In this document: one piece after another, positions 1 to 7,821 of the stretch
Position numbering within the stretch: the stretch's first letter is position 1
Layout of the letters: each line of letters starts with the position of its first letter
Source: an uncultured Alloprevotella sp.
GTDB lineage: Bacteria; Bacteroidota; Bacteroidia; Bacteroidales; Bacteroidaceae
Direction: 5' to 3'
NCBI GenBank assembly: GCA_944322325.1
Contig: CALUOQ010000008.1
Location: forward strand, 58,271-122,270
Length of the DNA stretch: 64,000 bases
Program-made: the position numbers and the translations under genes
Notes under the pieces: model-generated
What the model was told of the DNA's origin: nothing
What the model saw: the letters and a program-made list of their open reading frames with translations, nothing else
The model's database searches: none

Positions 1-385
1 TAATGCGATTAAAGACAATCACGTTCGCAATCTTCTTTTGGAACCAAGATTTTCTTTGGTTTTCAACAGAGCTTGCTCCATGCATCTCTATCAGGTAAGG
101 AATGCCTTGTTTCCGTAAGTAATTGGACCACTGGATATAGTGCCATTTGTATAAGGAATGAAATATGACGATTTGCGGAGTGAAACTTTCGATAAAGCAT
201 CGAAAGTCTTTGTCGCGCAGAATGACATCACACGGCGCGTCATAGTAATCATGAAAGTTGGGTGACAGACAAAGAAGTCTGACCTCGTGGCTCAGCTCAC
301 GCTGGTACGCAGATAGATTCACGACAACTTCGCTTATGCCTGTTCGCCCCTTAATCCCGAGGGTGAAGATATGGACTATACGCAT
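1..385 (-). CDS. Glycosyltransferase family 4, N-terminal part (cut by window edge)
   Basis: Reading the complement from an ATG at 385 gives 128 codons open to the window edge, beginning MRIVHIFTLGIKGRTG. This is the usual GT-B start: a strand, then a Gly-rich loop followed by 'GISEVVVNLS'. Further on are 'LIEMHGASS' and 'VIVFNRI', which fit the acceptor-side Rossmann domain of GT4 enzymes that add sugars to a lipid-linked repeat unit on the cytoplasmic face. It lies 6 nt downstream of the EpsG-like gene and is the last polysaccharide gene visible here. The region is AT-richer than the genes from 1600 upward, as is its EpsG neighbour, suggesting a transferred block. Donor and acceptor sugar cannot be told. 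The C-terminal nucleotide-sugar domain is outside the window. Confidence 0.75.
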   Translation of the reverse strand, partial: MRIVHIFTLGIKGRTGISEVVVNLSAYQRELSHEVRLLCLSPNFHDYYDAPCDVILRDKDFRCFIESFTPQIVIFHSLYKWHYIQWSNYLRKQGIPYLIEMHGASSVENQRKSWFQKKIANVIVFNRI

Positions 386-391
386 GGTCTG

Positions 392-1489
392 CTAGTGATT
401 AAAACAAGTGGAGTATGGATAAACGTAATTCCAGTCCGGGCGCAAAATGGAAGTAACGAGATAGTAGCTGATATAGAGTGCGGAAATGATGACGGTTGTA
501 ATGACATAATTGTCTTTTTTCAATTGGCTTAAAGCATATGGGATGGCAATAAGCTGAAAAAGACGAAAATACCAAGCAACACGTGACATGATGGCAAAGA
601 AAACTCCCAAGGTTTGGAATATCGCGGTAGCCATAAGCATCCATGTTATATCTGTGGCAAGTTCTCTGTTGGTTTTATGGCTTTTTGTCAGTAAATAAAA
701 TAGAAGTACAAGGGCATCCATGACTAAGATAATCGCGGGAGCAATTTTACCTTCGTCGAAATAGGCCGAATCCTCAAAGTAGGACTGAACCAAGCCCGTT
801 GAGAAAATGAGATTGATTAAGGCGTTTCCCGTAGTAAGAGTGATTGCCCAAGCTACAAGAAAGTATTTAATATAACTACTTTTGAACGGTACATGTACGA
901 AGAACCATGACAATAGGAATACGATAGACGACTTATGCATGTAAAAGGCTAAAAGCATTAGCAGGAAAAATCGTAAGTCTTTCCCTTTCTTCAATTCCAT
1001 ATAGGACCATAATATAAATCCCGTGGCTACGACTTGGCGCACGATATTCATACTAGAATCGTGGAAGCGAGCAAAAAAGAAAAGCAAGATTGAAACACCA
1101 ACCAAGGGCGAATACTTTTTGATGAACTTGTAATACCAATAGTAAGCAAAAGCCGATGTTGCGATTAATATCGTTTGGGGATTTGTGGAGATATATGATA
1201 ATAACTTGTTCAACCAGATAAATCCCATCTCAAAACGTTCTGAATAGAAAGAAAGTTCTTTAATCTCAGTCCGATTAATTCGCTCATATAAATCAATGTA
1301 TCCACTTGTATCATTTCCGATATCAGACGCACGAAGTGCCGCAAGCAATCCTAAGAAACAGAAAAGTATAGGGGTCTTAATGTCTATAGTTGATGACGAC
1401 AATGCATTAGACATGGTCCTAAGGTGAAGCTTGCTCGGCAACGCTACAGATAGGAAAATAACAATAAGAGATAGCGTGTAAACAGTCAT
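392..1489 (-). CDS. EpsG-family (Wzy-like) polysaccharide polymerase
   Basis: A 365-residue protein with about ten hydrophobic segments, so an inner-membrane protein. The N-terminal part 'LAALRASDIGNDTSGY' matches the EpsG family hallmark (R..siGtDt..Y), followed by 'ERFEMGFIWLNKLLSYIS' and 'MNIVRQVVATGFILWSYMEL', both typical. Family members are thought to polymerise repeat units at the periplasmic face. It lies between the GT32 gene (19 nt upstream) and the GT4 gene (6 nt downstream) in one minus-strand operon with a Wzx-like flippase, so polymerase of a Wzx/Wzy pathway is the natural role. Its base composition is clearly AT-richer than the genes at 1600-8350, a common feature of serotype-specific polymerase genes and evidence of transfer. 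Repeat-unit specificity is unknown. Confidence 0.8.
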   Translation of the reverse strand: MTVYTLSLIVIFLSVALPSKLHLRTMSNALSSSTIDIKTPILFCFLGLLAALRASDIGNDTSGYIDLYERINRTEIKELSFYSERFEMGFIWLNKLLSYISTNPQTILIATSAFAYYWYYKFIKKYSPLVGVSILLFFFARFHDSSMNIVRQVVATGFILWSYMELKKGKDLRFFLLMLLAFYMHKSSIVFLLSWFFVHVPFKSSYIKYFLVAWAITLTTGNALINLIFSTGLVQSYFEDSAYFDEGKIAPAIILVMDALVLLFYLLTKSHKTNRELATDITWMLMATAIFQTLGVFFAIMSRVAWYFRLFQLIAIPYALSQLKKDNYVITTVIISALYISYYLVTSILRPDWNYVYPYSTCFNH

Positions 1490-1508
1490 TCCTAATTAGG
1501 CGCAAAAC

Positions 1509-2276
1509 TTATATGCGAAACTTATTTCTAAGTGTTTTTAAGCGAAATACTCTGATGATGGTCTCAATGTTGCTCTGCCCTAATAAGCTCATAAGTTTCC
1601 ATTTGAAATGGGCAATACGCATGGTGCGCTTTTTAACCCAACTGCCGGCAAAATGATGGATTGATACGGTTTTATCGGTTAAATAAATCTGGCCGTTATG
1701 CGTACTTTTAGGATTGAAGTATTCTTTCGGATAAACCCAGACGCCGGCGACTTGCTGGATATCGGGCGTATTCTGAAGGCCGTGTTCGCAGAGTAGCTCC
1801 GTGGTGTACTGCACGACGGTCTTGAAGTTCAGCGAACCGTCCAGGTTGCGGAAGTGCAACGTGGCATACAGGTCGAGCAATTCGCGGTACAGGCCGAGGC
1901 CGGGGTTTACCCCCAGGCCAAGGCCGGGAGCTACGGCTGGAGCCGTAGCTCCCGTTGCGTCCTGTTCGCATCCCATGAACGGGCCGCGGGCGATGATGTC
2001 GTCCAGCGGGCGGATGACCTCCACGTCCGTGTCGAAGTAAAGCCCGCCGTGCTCGTAGAGTATCTTGAAGCGCGCGTAGTCCGACACGAAAGCATACTTC
2101 CCGGCCTCGTAGGCCTCCCGCGTATAGGGAATAGCATTCACGTCGAAATTATCCTCGTTCCACTCCCGTATCTCATAGTCCGGCAGGAACTTCCGCCACG
2201 ACTCGATGCACTTCACCGCCAGCGGCGGCAACGGGTTCCGCCCGAACCAGCAATAATGAATCACCTTGGGTATCAT
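1509..2276 (-). CDS. Glycosyltransferase family 32 (capsular sugar transferase)
   Basis: 255 residues if translation starts at the ATG at 2276. This start gives the canonical GT32 opening MIPKVIHYCWFG and overlaps the stop of the upstream GT2 gene by 4 nt (ATGA), a coupled start. Residues 58-85 carry 'GKYAFVSDYARF' and 'GGLYFDTDVEV', with the DXD metal-nucleotide motif at about D82 and D84. After 'FMGCEQD' the variable loop 'ATGATAPAVAP' is encoded by a perfect palindrome (1926-1953) before the conserved 'PGLGLG' stretch. The C-terminus 'SIHHFAGSWV' is also typical. It should transfer a hexose from a nucleotide sugar to the growing repeat unit in the cytoplasm. The exact sugar is unknown. Confidence 0.85.
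   Translation of the reverse strand: MIPKVIHYCWFGRNPLPPLAVKCIESWRKFLPDYEIREWNEDNFDVNAIPYTREAYEAGKYAFVSDYARFKILYEHGGLYFDTDVEVIRPLDDIIARGPFMGCEQDATGATAPAVAPGLGLGVNPGLGLYRELLDLYATLHFRNLDGSLNFKTVVQYTTELLCEHGLQNTPDIQQVAGVWVYPKEYFNPKSTHNGQIYLTDKTVSIHHFAGSWVKKRTMRIAHFKWKLMSLLGQSNIETIIRVFRLKTLRNKFRI
1926..1953. repeat. 28-bp palindrome inside the GT32 gene
   Basis: Arms GGGAGCTACGGCT and AGCCGTAGCTCCC (13 of 13 complementary) are separated by GG. It encodes the loop G-A-T-A-P-A-V-A-P between the DXD region and the conserved Pro-Gly-Leu stretch, so it stays in frame in a variable surface loop. It may be a small in-frame palindromic insertion or a chance structure in an Ala/Pro-rich loop. Confidence 0.75.
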
Positions 2277-3250
2277 AGCATTTTCTTTTTTAGTTTGTAG
2301 AGTTTCAAAAGTGGTCTGTACAGTCCGACGCACGACAACCAAAGGCTTGCCCGCCTTATCAGAGAGGGTACCGGGTCTTTTTTGATATAGGAACGATAAT
2401 CTGAGAACAGGATAATGAACTCTTTGTTAGTATAGATGCCCGCATCAAAAGCCCGGCTCATGCTCATCACCGCAAAATGAGCAAAACACAAATCGTGGCA
2501 GGGCATTCCTTGGGTAAGTTTGTCAAGAAGTCCCAGCAAGCGCATGTCATGGTCGTACGTGGCTTGGGTATAACTTCGAACGATCGAATTAGGATTATTC
2601 CCATTCACATAATGATAATAGGCTTTAGGATGATAAACCACTTTGATCGCGTGCTTCAATAAGGAGACGTTCACATATACATCCTCACAAAACGAAATTT
2701 CCAGCGGGAACGACACATTATACTCCCTGTAACAAGCTCGTCGGACGAGCTTGTTACAGCAGCTGCCGTGCAACTGCTGGAACAGTTCGCGGAGCACCGT
2801 CTCGTGGTCGAGGGCGGAGGGTTGCTGCCTGACGTAACGCTGGCCGCGGCGGTCGTTGACGTAATAGTCACAAATGACCATGTCGGCGTCTTCAGCCTTG
2901 GCCTTGGCGTAGAGTTCCTCCAACATTTTCGGTTCGACCCAATCGTCCGGGTCGGCATGGATGGTGTATTCCCCGCGGGCATTGTCGAGGCCGCATTGGC
3001 GCGCCGAGCTTACCCCGCCATTCTCCTTGTGAAACACACGGACTCGCGGGTCTTTCTTCGCATACTCCTCACAAATCTCACCACTTTTATCAGGGCTCCC
3101 GTCGTCTACCAACAATACCTCGAAGTCCCGGAACGTCTGCGCCAAAATGCTGTCCACACACTTCCGCAGGTACTTCTCCGCCTTGTACACCGGGACAATC
3201 ACCGATACTTTCGGCGCCGGTCCGCCGCTCTTCTCCACTTTATTTTCCAT
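2273..3250 (-). CDS. Glycosyltransferase family 2 (GT-A)
   Basis: 325 residues with a GT-A fold start 'PKVSVIVPVYKAEKYLRKC', nucleotide-binding 'LLVDDGSPD' (about residues 47-54), 'ENGGVSSARQCGLDNARG' and the metal-binding 'DPDDW' near residue 100. The central 'GSCCNKLVRRACY' and 'FCEDVYVNVSLL' are typical of Bacteroidales capsule GT2 enzymes. The start overlaps the end of the pyruvyl-transferase gene by 11 nt and its stop overlaps the GT32 start, indicating translational coupling in the operon. A 33-bp perfect palindrome (2727-2759) sits on the NKLVRRACY codons, and its 3' half uses codons (CGA CGA, AGG) that are rare in this GC-rich context. The protein should act on the cytoplasmic side in repeat-unit assembly. 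Sugar specificity is unknown. Confidence 0.9.
   Translation of the reverse strand: MENKVEKSGGPAPKVSVIVPVYKAEKYLRKCVDSILAQTFRDFEVLLVDDGSPDKSGEICEEYAKKDPRVRVFHKENGGVSSARQCGLDNARGEYTIHADPDDWVEPKMLEELYAKAKAEDADMVICDYYVNDRRGQRYVRQQPSALDHETVLRELFQQLHGSCCNKLVRRACYREYNVSFPLEISFCEDVYVNVSLLKHAIKVVYHPKAYYHYVNGNNPNSIVRSYTQATYDHDMRLLGLLDKLTQGMPCHDLCFAHFAVMSMSRAFDAGIYTNKEFIILFSDYRSYIKKDPVPSLIRRASLWLSCVGLYRPLLKLYKLKKKML
2727..2759. repeat. 33-bp perfect palindrome inside the GT2 gene
   Basis: Left arm 2727-2742 (CTGTAACAAGCTCGTC) and right arm 2744-2759 (GACGAGCTTGTTACAG) are complementary at 16 of 16 positions around one central G. It overlies conserved GT2 codons rather than an extra loop, so it is not an added segment. 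It looks like one arm was rewritten from the other. Confidence 0.9.
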
Positions 3251-4391
3251 CTTCGCTCAATGCCTTTCTGAGAAACTCCGTTGATTTCGCCTGCCACTCC
3301 CGCTTGATGCGGTCCACGCGCGCCCAGTCTATCGGTTCGCGCAGCCTGGCCGCCACGTCCTCCGCCCGACCCGTCGTCACCAGCCGGTCCTCCAGGCCGA
3401 ACAGCCCCAGCAGCGAATGGAAGCGCGCCTGACCCCGGTCCGCGTTGCCCAACGCCACAAACGGACGGTGGAAGATGATCGAGAACACGCTGCCGTGGAA
3501 CGAGTCCGTCAGCACGTACTCCGCGTCCATGAACGCCCTGAGCCATGCCGTCACCGGCGGGAATACCCGGTCCGCCATCGGCGTACTCGCCGGCGCCGCG
3601 CCCGCCACCCGGGGCATCACCTCGAACGCCGTCACTCCCAGCTCTGCCGCCACGCTCCGTTTCAAGGCTTCCGTCTCCGCCGAGCGGTCCAGTACGTAGC
3701 AGAAGAAGTCGCCCGCGCTCCGCGCCTCGCCCGCCTCACCGACCAGCCGCTCGTACGCCTCGTGCCCGTGCAGAAGTGTCGGGTCCAGCACATGCTCAGC
3801 CGCCACGCCAAGGTGCGCCCGGCACAGGCTGACGCCGCCCGACTCGCGCACTGACACCGCGTCGAACTTCCCGGCCAAAGCCCGGCAACGCGCCGCCAGC
3901 TTCGGGGAAAACTCCCACTTATCCGTGCCGAACGAGGCCGCGTAGGCCACCCGACGCATCCGCGCCTCCCCGGGCAGAAAACCCAGAAAAAAGTCCGGCT
4001 GACAAGGCGAGTAAATGGGCCGCCACACCTGGTCGCTGCCCACTACGTAGGCGTCGTATCGCTGCCGCGCATAGTCCGCCCGAAGGCCCCGCGTGCTGTA
4101 TATCGGCGACGTGCGGGGCACTATCTGTCCCTCGATGAACCGACGCGTGTGCTGCTGAATCACGGACTCCTCGCCGCGCGACGTCCACGCCACCCATTTG
4201 CGGCCCAGCAGCAGGCGGACGAGGTTCTTCGCCAGCCGCCCGCCCCAGCGCCAGAGCGCATGGAAACGGTACGTGCGCTGTACTACCCAAGCCTCGTGCC
4301 CCATCTCCCGGAGCACACGCTGCAATGCCCAGCACTGTAGCAGGCCGCCGTAGTTCGTCCGCAAAGGCTGTGTCAGTATGCCTATCTTCAT
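3240..4391 (-). CDS. Polysaccharide pyruvyl transferase family protein
   Basis: 383 residues beginning MKIGILTQPLRTNYGGLLQC, the usual opening of the PF04230 (CsaB/WcaK-like) family in Bacteroidales. Later motifs include 'AYVVGSDQVWRP', 'AYAASFG', 'VSVRE' (about residue 180) and 'ADYVLTDSFHGS'-like 'AEYVLTDSFHGSVFSI', which is the strongest family signature. These enzymes move a pyruvyl group from phosphoenolpyruvate onto a sugar hydroxyl, adding acidic ketals to surface glycans. The gene sits 9 nt after the FrhB-like gene, a frequent pair in Bacteroidales polysaccharide loci where the two are presumed to work on the same modification. It overlaps the following GT2 gene by 11 nt. The acceptor sugar is unknown. 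Confidence 0.9.
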   Translation of the reverse strand: MKIGILTQPLRTNYGGLLQCWALQRVLREMGHEAWVVQRTYRFHALWRWGGRLAKNLVRLLLGRKWVAWTSRGEESVIQQHTRRFIEGQIVPRTSPIYSTRGLRADYARQRYDAYVVGSDQVWRPIYSPCQPDFFLGFLPGEARMRRVAYAASFGTDKWEFSPKLAARCRALAGKFDAVSVRESGGVSLCRAHLGVAAEHVLDPTLLHGHEAYERLVGEAGEARSAGDFFCYVLDRSAETEALKRSVAAELGVTAFEVMPRVAGAAPASTPMADRVFPPVTAWLRAFMDAEYVLTDSFHGSVFSIIFHRPFVALGNADRGQARFHSLLGLFGLEDRLVTTGRAEDVAARLREPIDWARVDRIKREWQAKSTEFLRKALSEDGK

Positions 4392-4400
4392 CTCGTTCGT

Positions 4401-5624
4401 TTATATTCGTTTCAAAATCCGTTTGACTATCCGTTTCGCCCTCCCCGCCGCGCGACGCCACAGCGGCGGGTCCTTCACCAGCGCGCCTACCGCGCCGATG
4501 ACGCCCAGCTCTCTGCGAAGCGCCCAGAACCGCGCACGTCCCGCCGGTACCCGCGCCGAGCGCTCCACCGCCGGGTTGAAACGCACCACGTCCGCATAGC
4601 GCGTCGGCGTGAGCCGCACGCCGTTCAGTCCGCCGATCATCTCTTGGCCCCGGGCCGTGTTCACCAGCACCACGCTCACCCCGCCGTCGTCGTCAAGCTC
4701 CGGATGGACCGCGCACACGCCCCAGTAGTCGCCCACGGTCAGGTCGCTTCCGCTGCGCAGGCACTTCGCCGGACATGCGTGGCACGACGGACGAAGGTAA
4801 AGGTCCGACAGGAAGCCGCGCAGGTACGCGTTCTCCGTCAGTAGCTCACAGAGAAAAACTGAATTTTTCGTTCCCTGCCCGACGGGCAGGGAAAGGGACA
4901 GAGAAAAACTGAATTTTTTCCAACCACAAGCCTTATTTCGGAACGAGACGCCCTCCAGGAGGGCATCACGTCCGCAATTAGGGGCGGGAGAAACTGTATT
5001 TTTTCCGTCGCACTGACGTGCGACTTCTTCTTTCAGATAATCCCGCCACACACCCGGGCTCGGAACGCCGTGGCAGATGAAGTCCACCGTGCGCAGACCG
5101 CCGTAATCCTTCCGCAGATACCGACGCAGCCCCGCCACCTGGCAGGGAGTGCCCGAAAACAGCACCTCGCGGCCCGACTTCAGAAAGGCCTCCGCCTCCC
5201 TGTAGCTCTCGCCCATGCGGCTCTGCACGTACTTCGAGCCGCGGAAAGCCCCGAGGCCATCCGCCGTCTCCGTCCACCCGTGAACCACTTCCCACCGTTC
5301 GTCGAAACGCGCGCCGAACACCACGCCGCCACGCGCTATCGTCTCCAGCGCCAGCGCCGTGAACACGCCGCCCGACGAGCTAGAACGGCGCACCGCCTCG
5401 TCCCCGTTCACCGCCGCATAGGCCATAAGCGGCTGCCGCGACTCGCCCGGATGAAGCACCGGGCACACTTTCTCGCACAGCCCGCATTCCACGCACACCG
5501 ACGCGTCCGCCTCAGGGTAAAGGAACCCTTCCGCGTCCTCACGCAGCGCGATACACTCCTTCGGACAACGCTGCACGCACGCACCGCAGCCCACGCACTT
5601 CTCCTTATCTGTTATCTCTATCAT
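4401..5624 (-). CDS. FrhB-type F420 hydrogenase/dehydrogenase beta-subunit-like Fe-S protein
   Basis: 407 residues from the ATG at 5624, chosen because it gives MIEITDKEKCVGCGACV and overlaps the flippase stop as ATGA. Upstream in-frame codons are shadow sequence. Two N-terminal 4Fe-4S motifs follow (C10-x2-C13-x2-C16-x3-C20, then CVECGLCEKVC), then FrhB_N and FrhB_C blocks with 'FSGTPCQVAGLRRYL', 'DFICHGVPSP' and 'LYLRPSCHACPAK'. Family members in glycan loci are presumed flavin/Fe-S redox partners of pyruvyl transferases, and the next gene is one. The segment between 'CHGVPSP' and 'LRPSCHAC' is longer than usual: it holds three related AT-rich motifs and three palindromes (4848-5024), all in frame. 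Whether the enzyme tolerates this is unknown. Confidence 0.85.
   Translation of the reverse strand: MIEITDKEKCVGCGACVQRCPKECIALREDAEGFLYPEADASVCVECGLCEKVCPVLHPGESRQPLMAYAAVNGDEAVRRSSSSGGVFTALALETIARGGVVFGARFDERWEVVHGWTETADGLGAFRGSKYVQSRMGESYREAEAFLKSGREVLFSGTPCQVAGLRRYLRKDYGGLRTVDFICHGVPSPGVWRDYLKEEVARQCDGKNTVSPAPNCGRDALLEGVSFRNKACGWKKFSFSLSLSLPVGQGTKNSVFLCELLTENAYLRGFLSDLYLRPSCHACPAKCLRSGSDLTVGDYWGVCAVHPELDDDGGVSVVLVNTARGQEMIGGLNGVRLTPTRYADVVRFNPAVERSARVPAGRARFWALRRELGVIGAVGALVKDPPLWRRAAGRAKRIVKRILKRI
4848..5024. repeat. In-gene cluster of repeated motif and palindromes
   Basis: The motif GAGAAAAACTGAATTTTT occurs at 4851-4868 and 4901-4918, 50 nt apart, so the two copies are read in different frames. 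A related copy (GAGAAACTGTATTTTTTCC) lies at 4989-5007. Between and beside them are palindromes TTCCCTGCCCG-A-CGGGCAGGGAA (4871-4893), GCCCTCC-A-GGAGGGC (4950-4964) and GTCGCAC-TGAC-GTGCGAC (5007-5024). The coding frame stays open throughout. The base composition of the AT motifs is unlike the flanking gene. Confidence 0.8.
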
Positions 5625-7141
5625 AAAAACTTCTTTCGGATTCTGCCCAGCGGCACGCTCACCAGCGCGCGCTCCGACGCGTTCATCGAAAAACGCCAGC
5701 AAGCCGGCGCATACACCAGCGTGAACGCCGCCACGCCCAGGACGAACCACAGCGGGCGGTCCAGATCCACACGGCCAGACACATACAGACCCGCAGCGCA
5801 CAGCACAGCCGGTACCACGCTCATACGGCCTATCTCGCGCCAGAAGCGACCGATGTCAAGGCGCTGACGACGCTTGTAATACACGTTCATCACCACAATC
5901 TGGCCCGCCGTCAGAGCCAAAGACGTGGCCACGGCACACCCTATCCCGCCGTAACGCTTCGCTCCATAGACCGACAGACCCAGGCTCAGCACGGCGATCA
6001 CCACGTAAACCACGCTGCGGAACTTCATCTCACCTCGCGCCATCAGGATGTTTATACCCACGTTCTGGATCAGGGGAACCGTCAGCGGCACGAAAAACAG
6101 GAGTGCCATCACGTAGGCGTCGCCGTAACCCGGACCTGCCCACAGGCGGATGAACGCATCGCCGAACACCGCGAACGCACACAGGATGTACGCCATCACG
6201 ATGTACTGCACGCGCCCCGTGCGGATGAACAGGTCCGACAGCTCCCGGTCGCTCCCGTGCCGCGCCACCATAGCCGTCACCTTCGGCAGGAAAACGCCCG
6301 ATATCGCCGTCGAGAACATCATGTACATCTGCTGAAGCTGGATCGCCACCGCGTACACCGCCACCGTCGCCGCTCCGCGGAACACGCCAAGCACGAACTG
6401 GCCCGTGCTCCAGTAGATGCGGTCCATAATCGCGTTCAGGAAGATCCAGAAGGAGTAAACCGTGACTTCACGGAGGAACTTGCCGTTGAAACGGCCCAGA
6501 CGCACACGCACATGTAACCGCCGACGGCAGTACCACCAGTTCACCGTCAGCGTCGCCACGTTGAACAGCGTCGTCACCACCACCATCGCAACCGCCTTGT
6601 AGCCGTAAAGCAGCAGCACCATCATCACCAGCGGGTTCAGCACGATGCGGGCGATGCTCACCACACGCTGGAACACGAAGTTCTCGTACGCCGTGATGAT
6701 CGAACCCCAGATGCTCATCGGGAACGTAAACGCAAGGTTGAACGACAGCAGCATCAGCATCACCCGCACCTTGTCCACCTCCGCCGCCGTCATTGAGCGG
6801 GAGAACAGTCCGTCGACGTTCAGGTAAAGCACCATTCCCAGCGCGAACGCCACTACGCTGATCACGCCGTAGAGCACCAGAAACATGCCGAACATTTCCT
6901 CCTGCTCGCGTACCCGCCCCTCCGCGCGGAACTTCGCCGTGTAGCGCACCACCGCATTGCCGAAACCCAGGTCCAGCACCGTCAGGTACGCGATCACCGA
7001 AGCCGCCAGCGCGTACAGACCGTACTCCGACTGACCCAGCCGACGAAGCATGAAGGGCGTGTACACCAGTCCGACCACCGAGTTCAGCCCGATGATCACG
7101 TAAGACAGCGCCGCACCCGCCTTCAACTGATTGATTGCCAT
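5621..7141 (-). CDS. Wzx-type oligosaccharide flippase (MATE/MVF-like)
   Basis: 506 residues with 12-14 hydrophobic segments and the standard polysaccharide-export opening 'KAGAALSYVIIGLNSVVGLVYTPFMLRRLG', 'EYGLYALAASVIAYLTVLDLGFGNAVVRY'. This is the PF01943/PF14667 family, which flips lipid-linked repeat units across the inner membrane. The ATG is 20 nt downstream of the UpxZ-like stop. Its stop overlaps the FrhB-like start by 4 nt. It is the first membrane gene after the two regulatory genes, the usual order in Bacteroidales capsule operons. It uses GC-rich codons like the UpxY-UpxZ end of the operon and unlike the polymerase gene. Substrate is inferred from context only. Confidence 0.9.
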   Translation of the reverse strand: MAINQLKAGAALSYVIIGLNSVVGLVYTPFMLRRLGQSEYGLYALAASVIAYLTVLDLGFGNAVVRYTAKFRAEGRVREQEEMFGMFLVLYGVISVVAFALGMVLYLNVDGLFSRSMTAAEVDKVRVMLMLLSFNLAFTFPMSIWGSIITAYENFVFQRVVSIARIVLNPLVMMVLLLYGYKAVAMVVVTTLFNVATLTVNWWYCRRRLHVRVRLGRFNGKFLREVTVYSFWIFLNAIMDRIYWSTGQFVLGVFRGAATVAVYAVAIQLQQMYMMFSTAISGVFLPKVTAMVARHGSDRELSDLFIRTGRVQYIVMAYILCAFAVFGDAFIRLWAGPGYGDAYVMALLFFVPLTVPLIQNVGINILMARGEMKFRSVVYVVIAVLSLGLSVYGAKRYGGIGCAVATSLALTAGQIVVMNVYYKRRQRLDIGRFWREIGRMSVVPAVLCAAGLYVSGRVDLDRPLWFVLGVAAFTLVYAPACWRFSMNASERALVSVPLGRIRKKFL

Positions 7142-7160
7142 GGATAACTGATATAAGGGT

Positions 7161-7760
7161 TCACACCGCCACTTCCAGCGACGAGAGCAGCGTTTTAGCT
7201 TCTTCCGTCAGAGTGTCCGTGGGGAGGTGGCACAGGAGTTCTTCGGCCGCGCGGCGCCAGCGGTCGGCGTACGTCGCGGCATGGAGGTACGCCAGGGCGA
7301 GGGCCTTGCGGCTGTCGGGCAGGCACGTCTGCACCTCCCGCGCCGCGGCTTCGGTGAGGGAGGCGATGAGCGACTCGTCCGGCGGGAAAGTGCTCCGCAG
7401 GGCCACCGACGCGCGGGCCAGCGCAAGGGTGCGGACGCTTGACGACGAGGTCACATTTCCTCTCGCTGCGCCCGGTTTTCCTGTCGCTGCGATAGAAATC
7501 CCTGTCGCTGCGATAGAATTTCCTGTCGCTGCGATAGAAATTCCTGTCGCAGCGATAGGATTTTCTGTCGTAGCACTTGTTTTTCCTGTCACGGCACTTG
7601 TTCCGCCGGGCTGGGCCGCAGGTGTTTGCCGCGCCTGTCTGGCCAGCGCCTCCATCTCCGTGCGCAGCCCGTGCAGCTCACTGAGCGCCATGTCCTCCGA
7701 CGCCCGGAGCAGCCGCTCCGACGCACCGTACAGCGCGCGCCACAGGGCGCGCTGCTCCAT
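7161..7760 (-). CDS. UpxZ-like capsule operon regulator with in-frame repeat insertion
   Basis: 199 residues from the ATG at 7760 (MEQRALWRALYG). An in-frame GTG at 7835, overlapping the upxY stop, would add 25 basic residues. The helical N-terminus 'LHGLRTEMEALARQ' and the C-terminal half ('LALARASVALRSTF', 'LAYLHAATYADRW', 'LTEEAKTLLSSLE') follow the layout of UpxZ, and the position directly after upxY is where upxZ is found. UpxZ proteins in Bacteroides fragilis block the UpxY proteins of other capsule loci, so that one capsule dominates. Between the two halves lie about 49 residues made of heptads like I-A-A-T-G-I-S, encoded by seven 21-nt palindromic units (7459-7605). Assignment rests on layout and context, as sequence identity is low. 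Confidence 0.65.
   Translation of the reverse strand: MEQRALWRALYGASERLLRASEDMALSELHGLRTEMEALARQARQTPAAQPGGTSAVTGKTSATTENPIAATGISIAATGNSIAATGISIAATGKPGAARGNVTSSSSVRTLALARASVALRSTFPPDESLIASLTEAAAREVQTCLPDSRKALALAYLHAATYADRWRRAAEELLCHLPTDTLTEEAKTLLSSLEVAV
7459..7605. repeat. 21-nt palindromic repeat array, site 1 (inside the upxZ-like gene)
   Basis: Seven units of exactly 21 nt (147 nt, 49 codons). Unit 1 is degenerate, units 2-5 carry the core CTGTCGCWGCGATAG, and units 6 and 7 are end-type units (CTGTCGTAGCACTTGT, CTGTCACGGCACTTGT). The left end unit is missing or decayed. Because 21 is divisible by 3, any whole number of units keeps the reading frame. On the coding strand they read as heptapeptides with I-A-A-T-G. 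Confidence 0.95.
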
Positions 7761-7821
7761 TTCTACTTGGGGATTCACTCCGGTCTCTCCGTTTTTATTT
7801 CGTCTTCGTTTAGTTTCTCTC

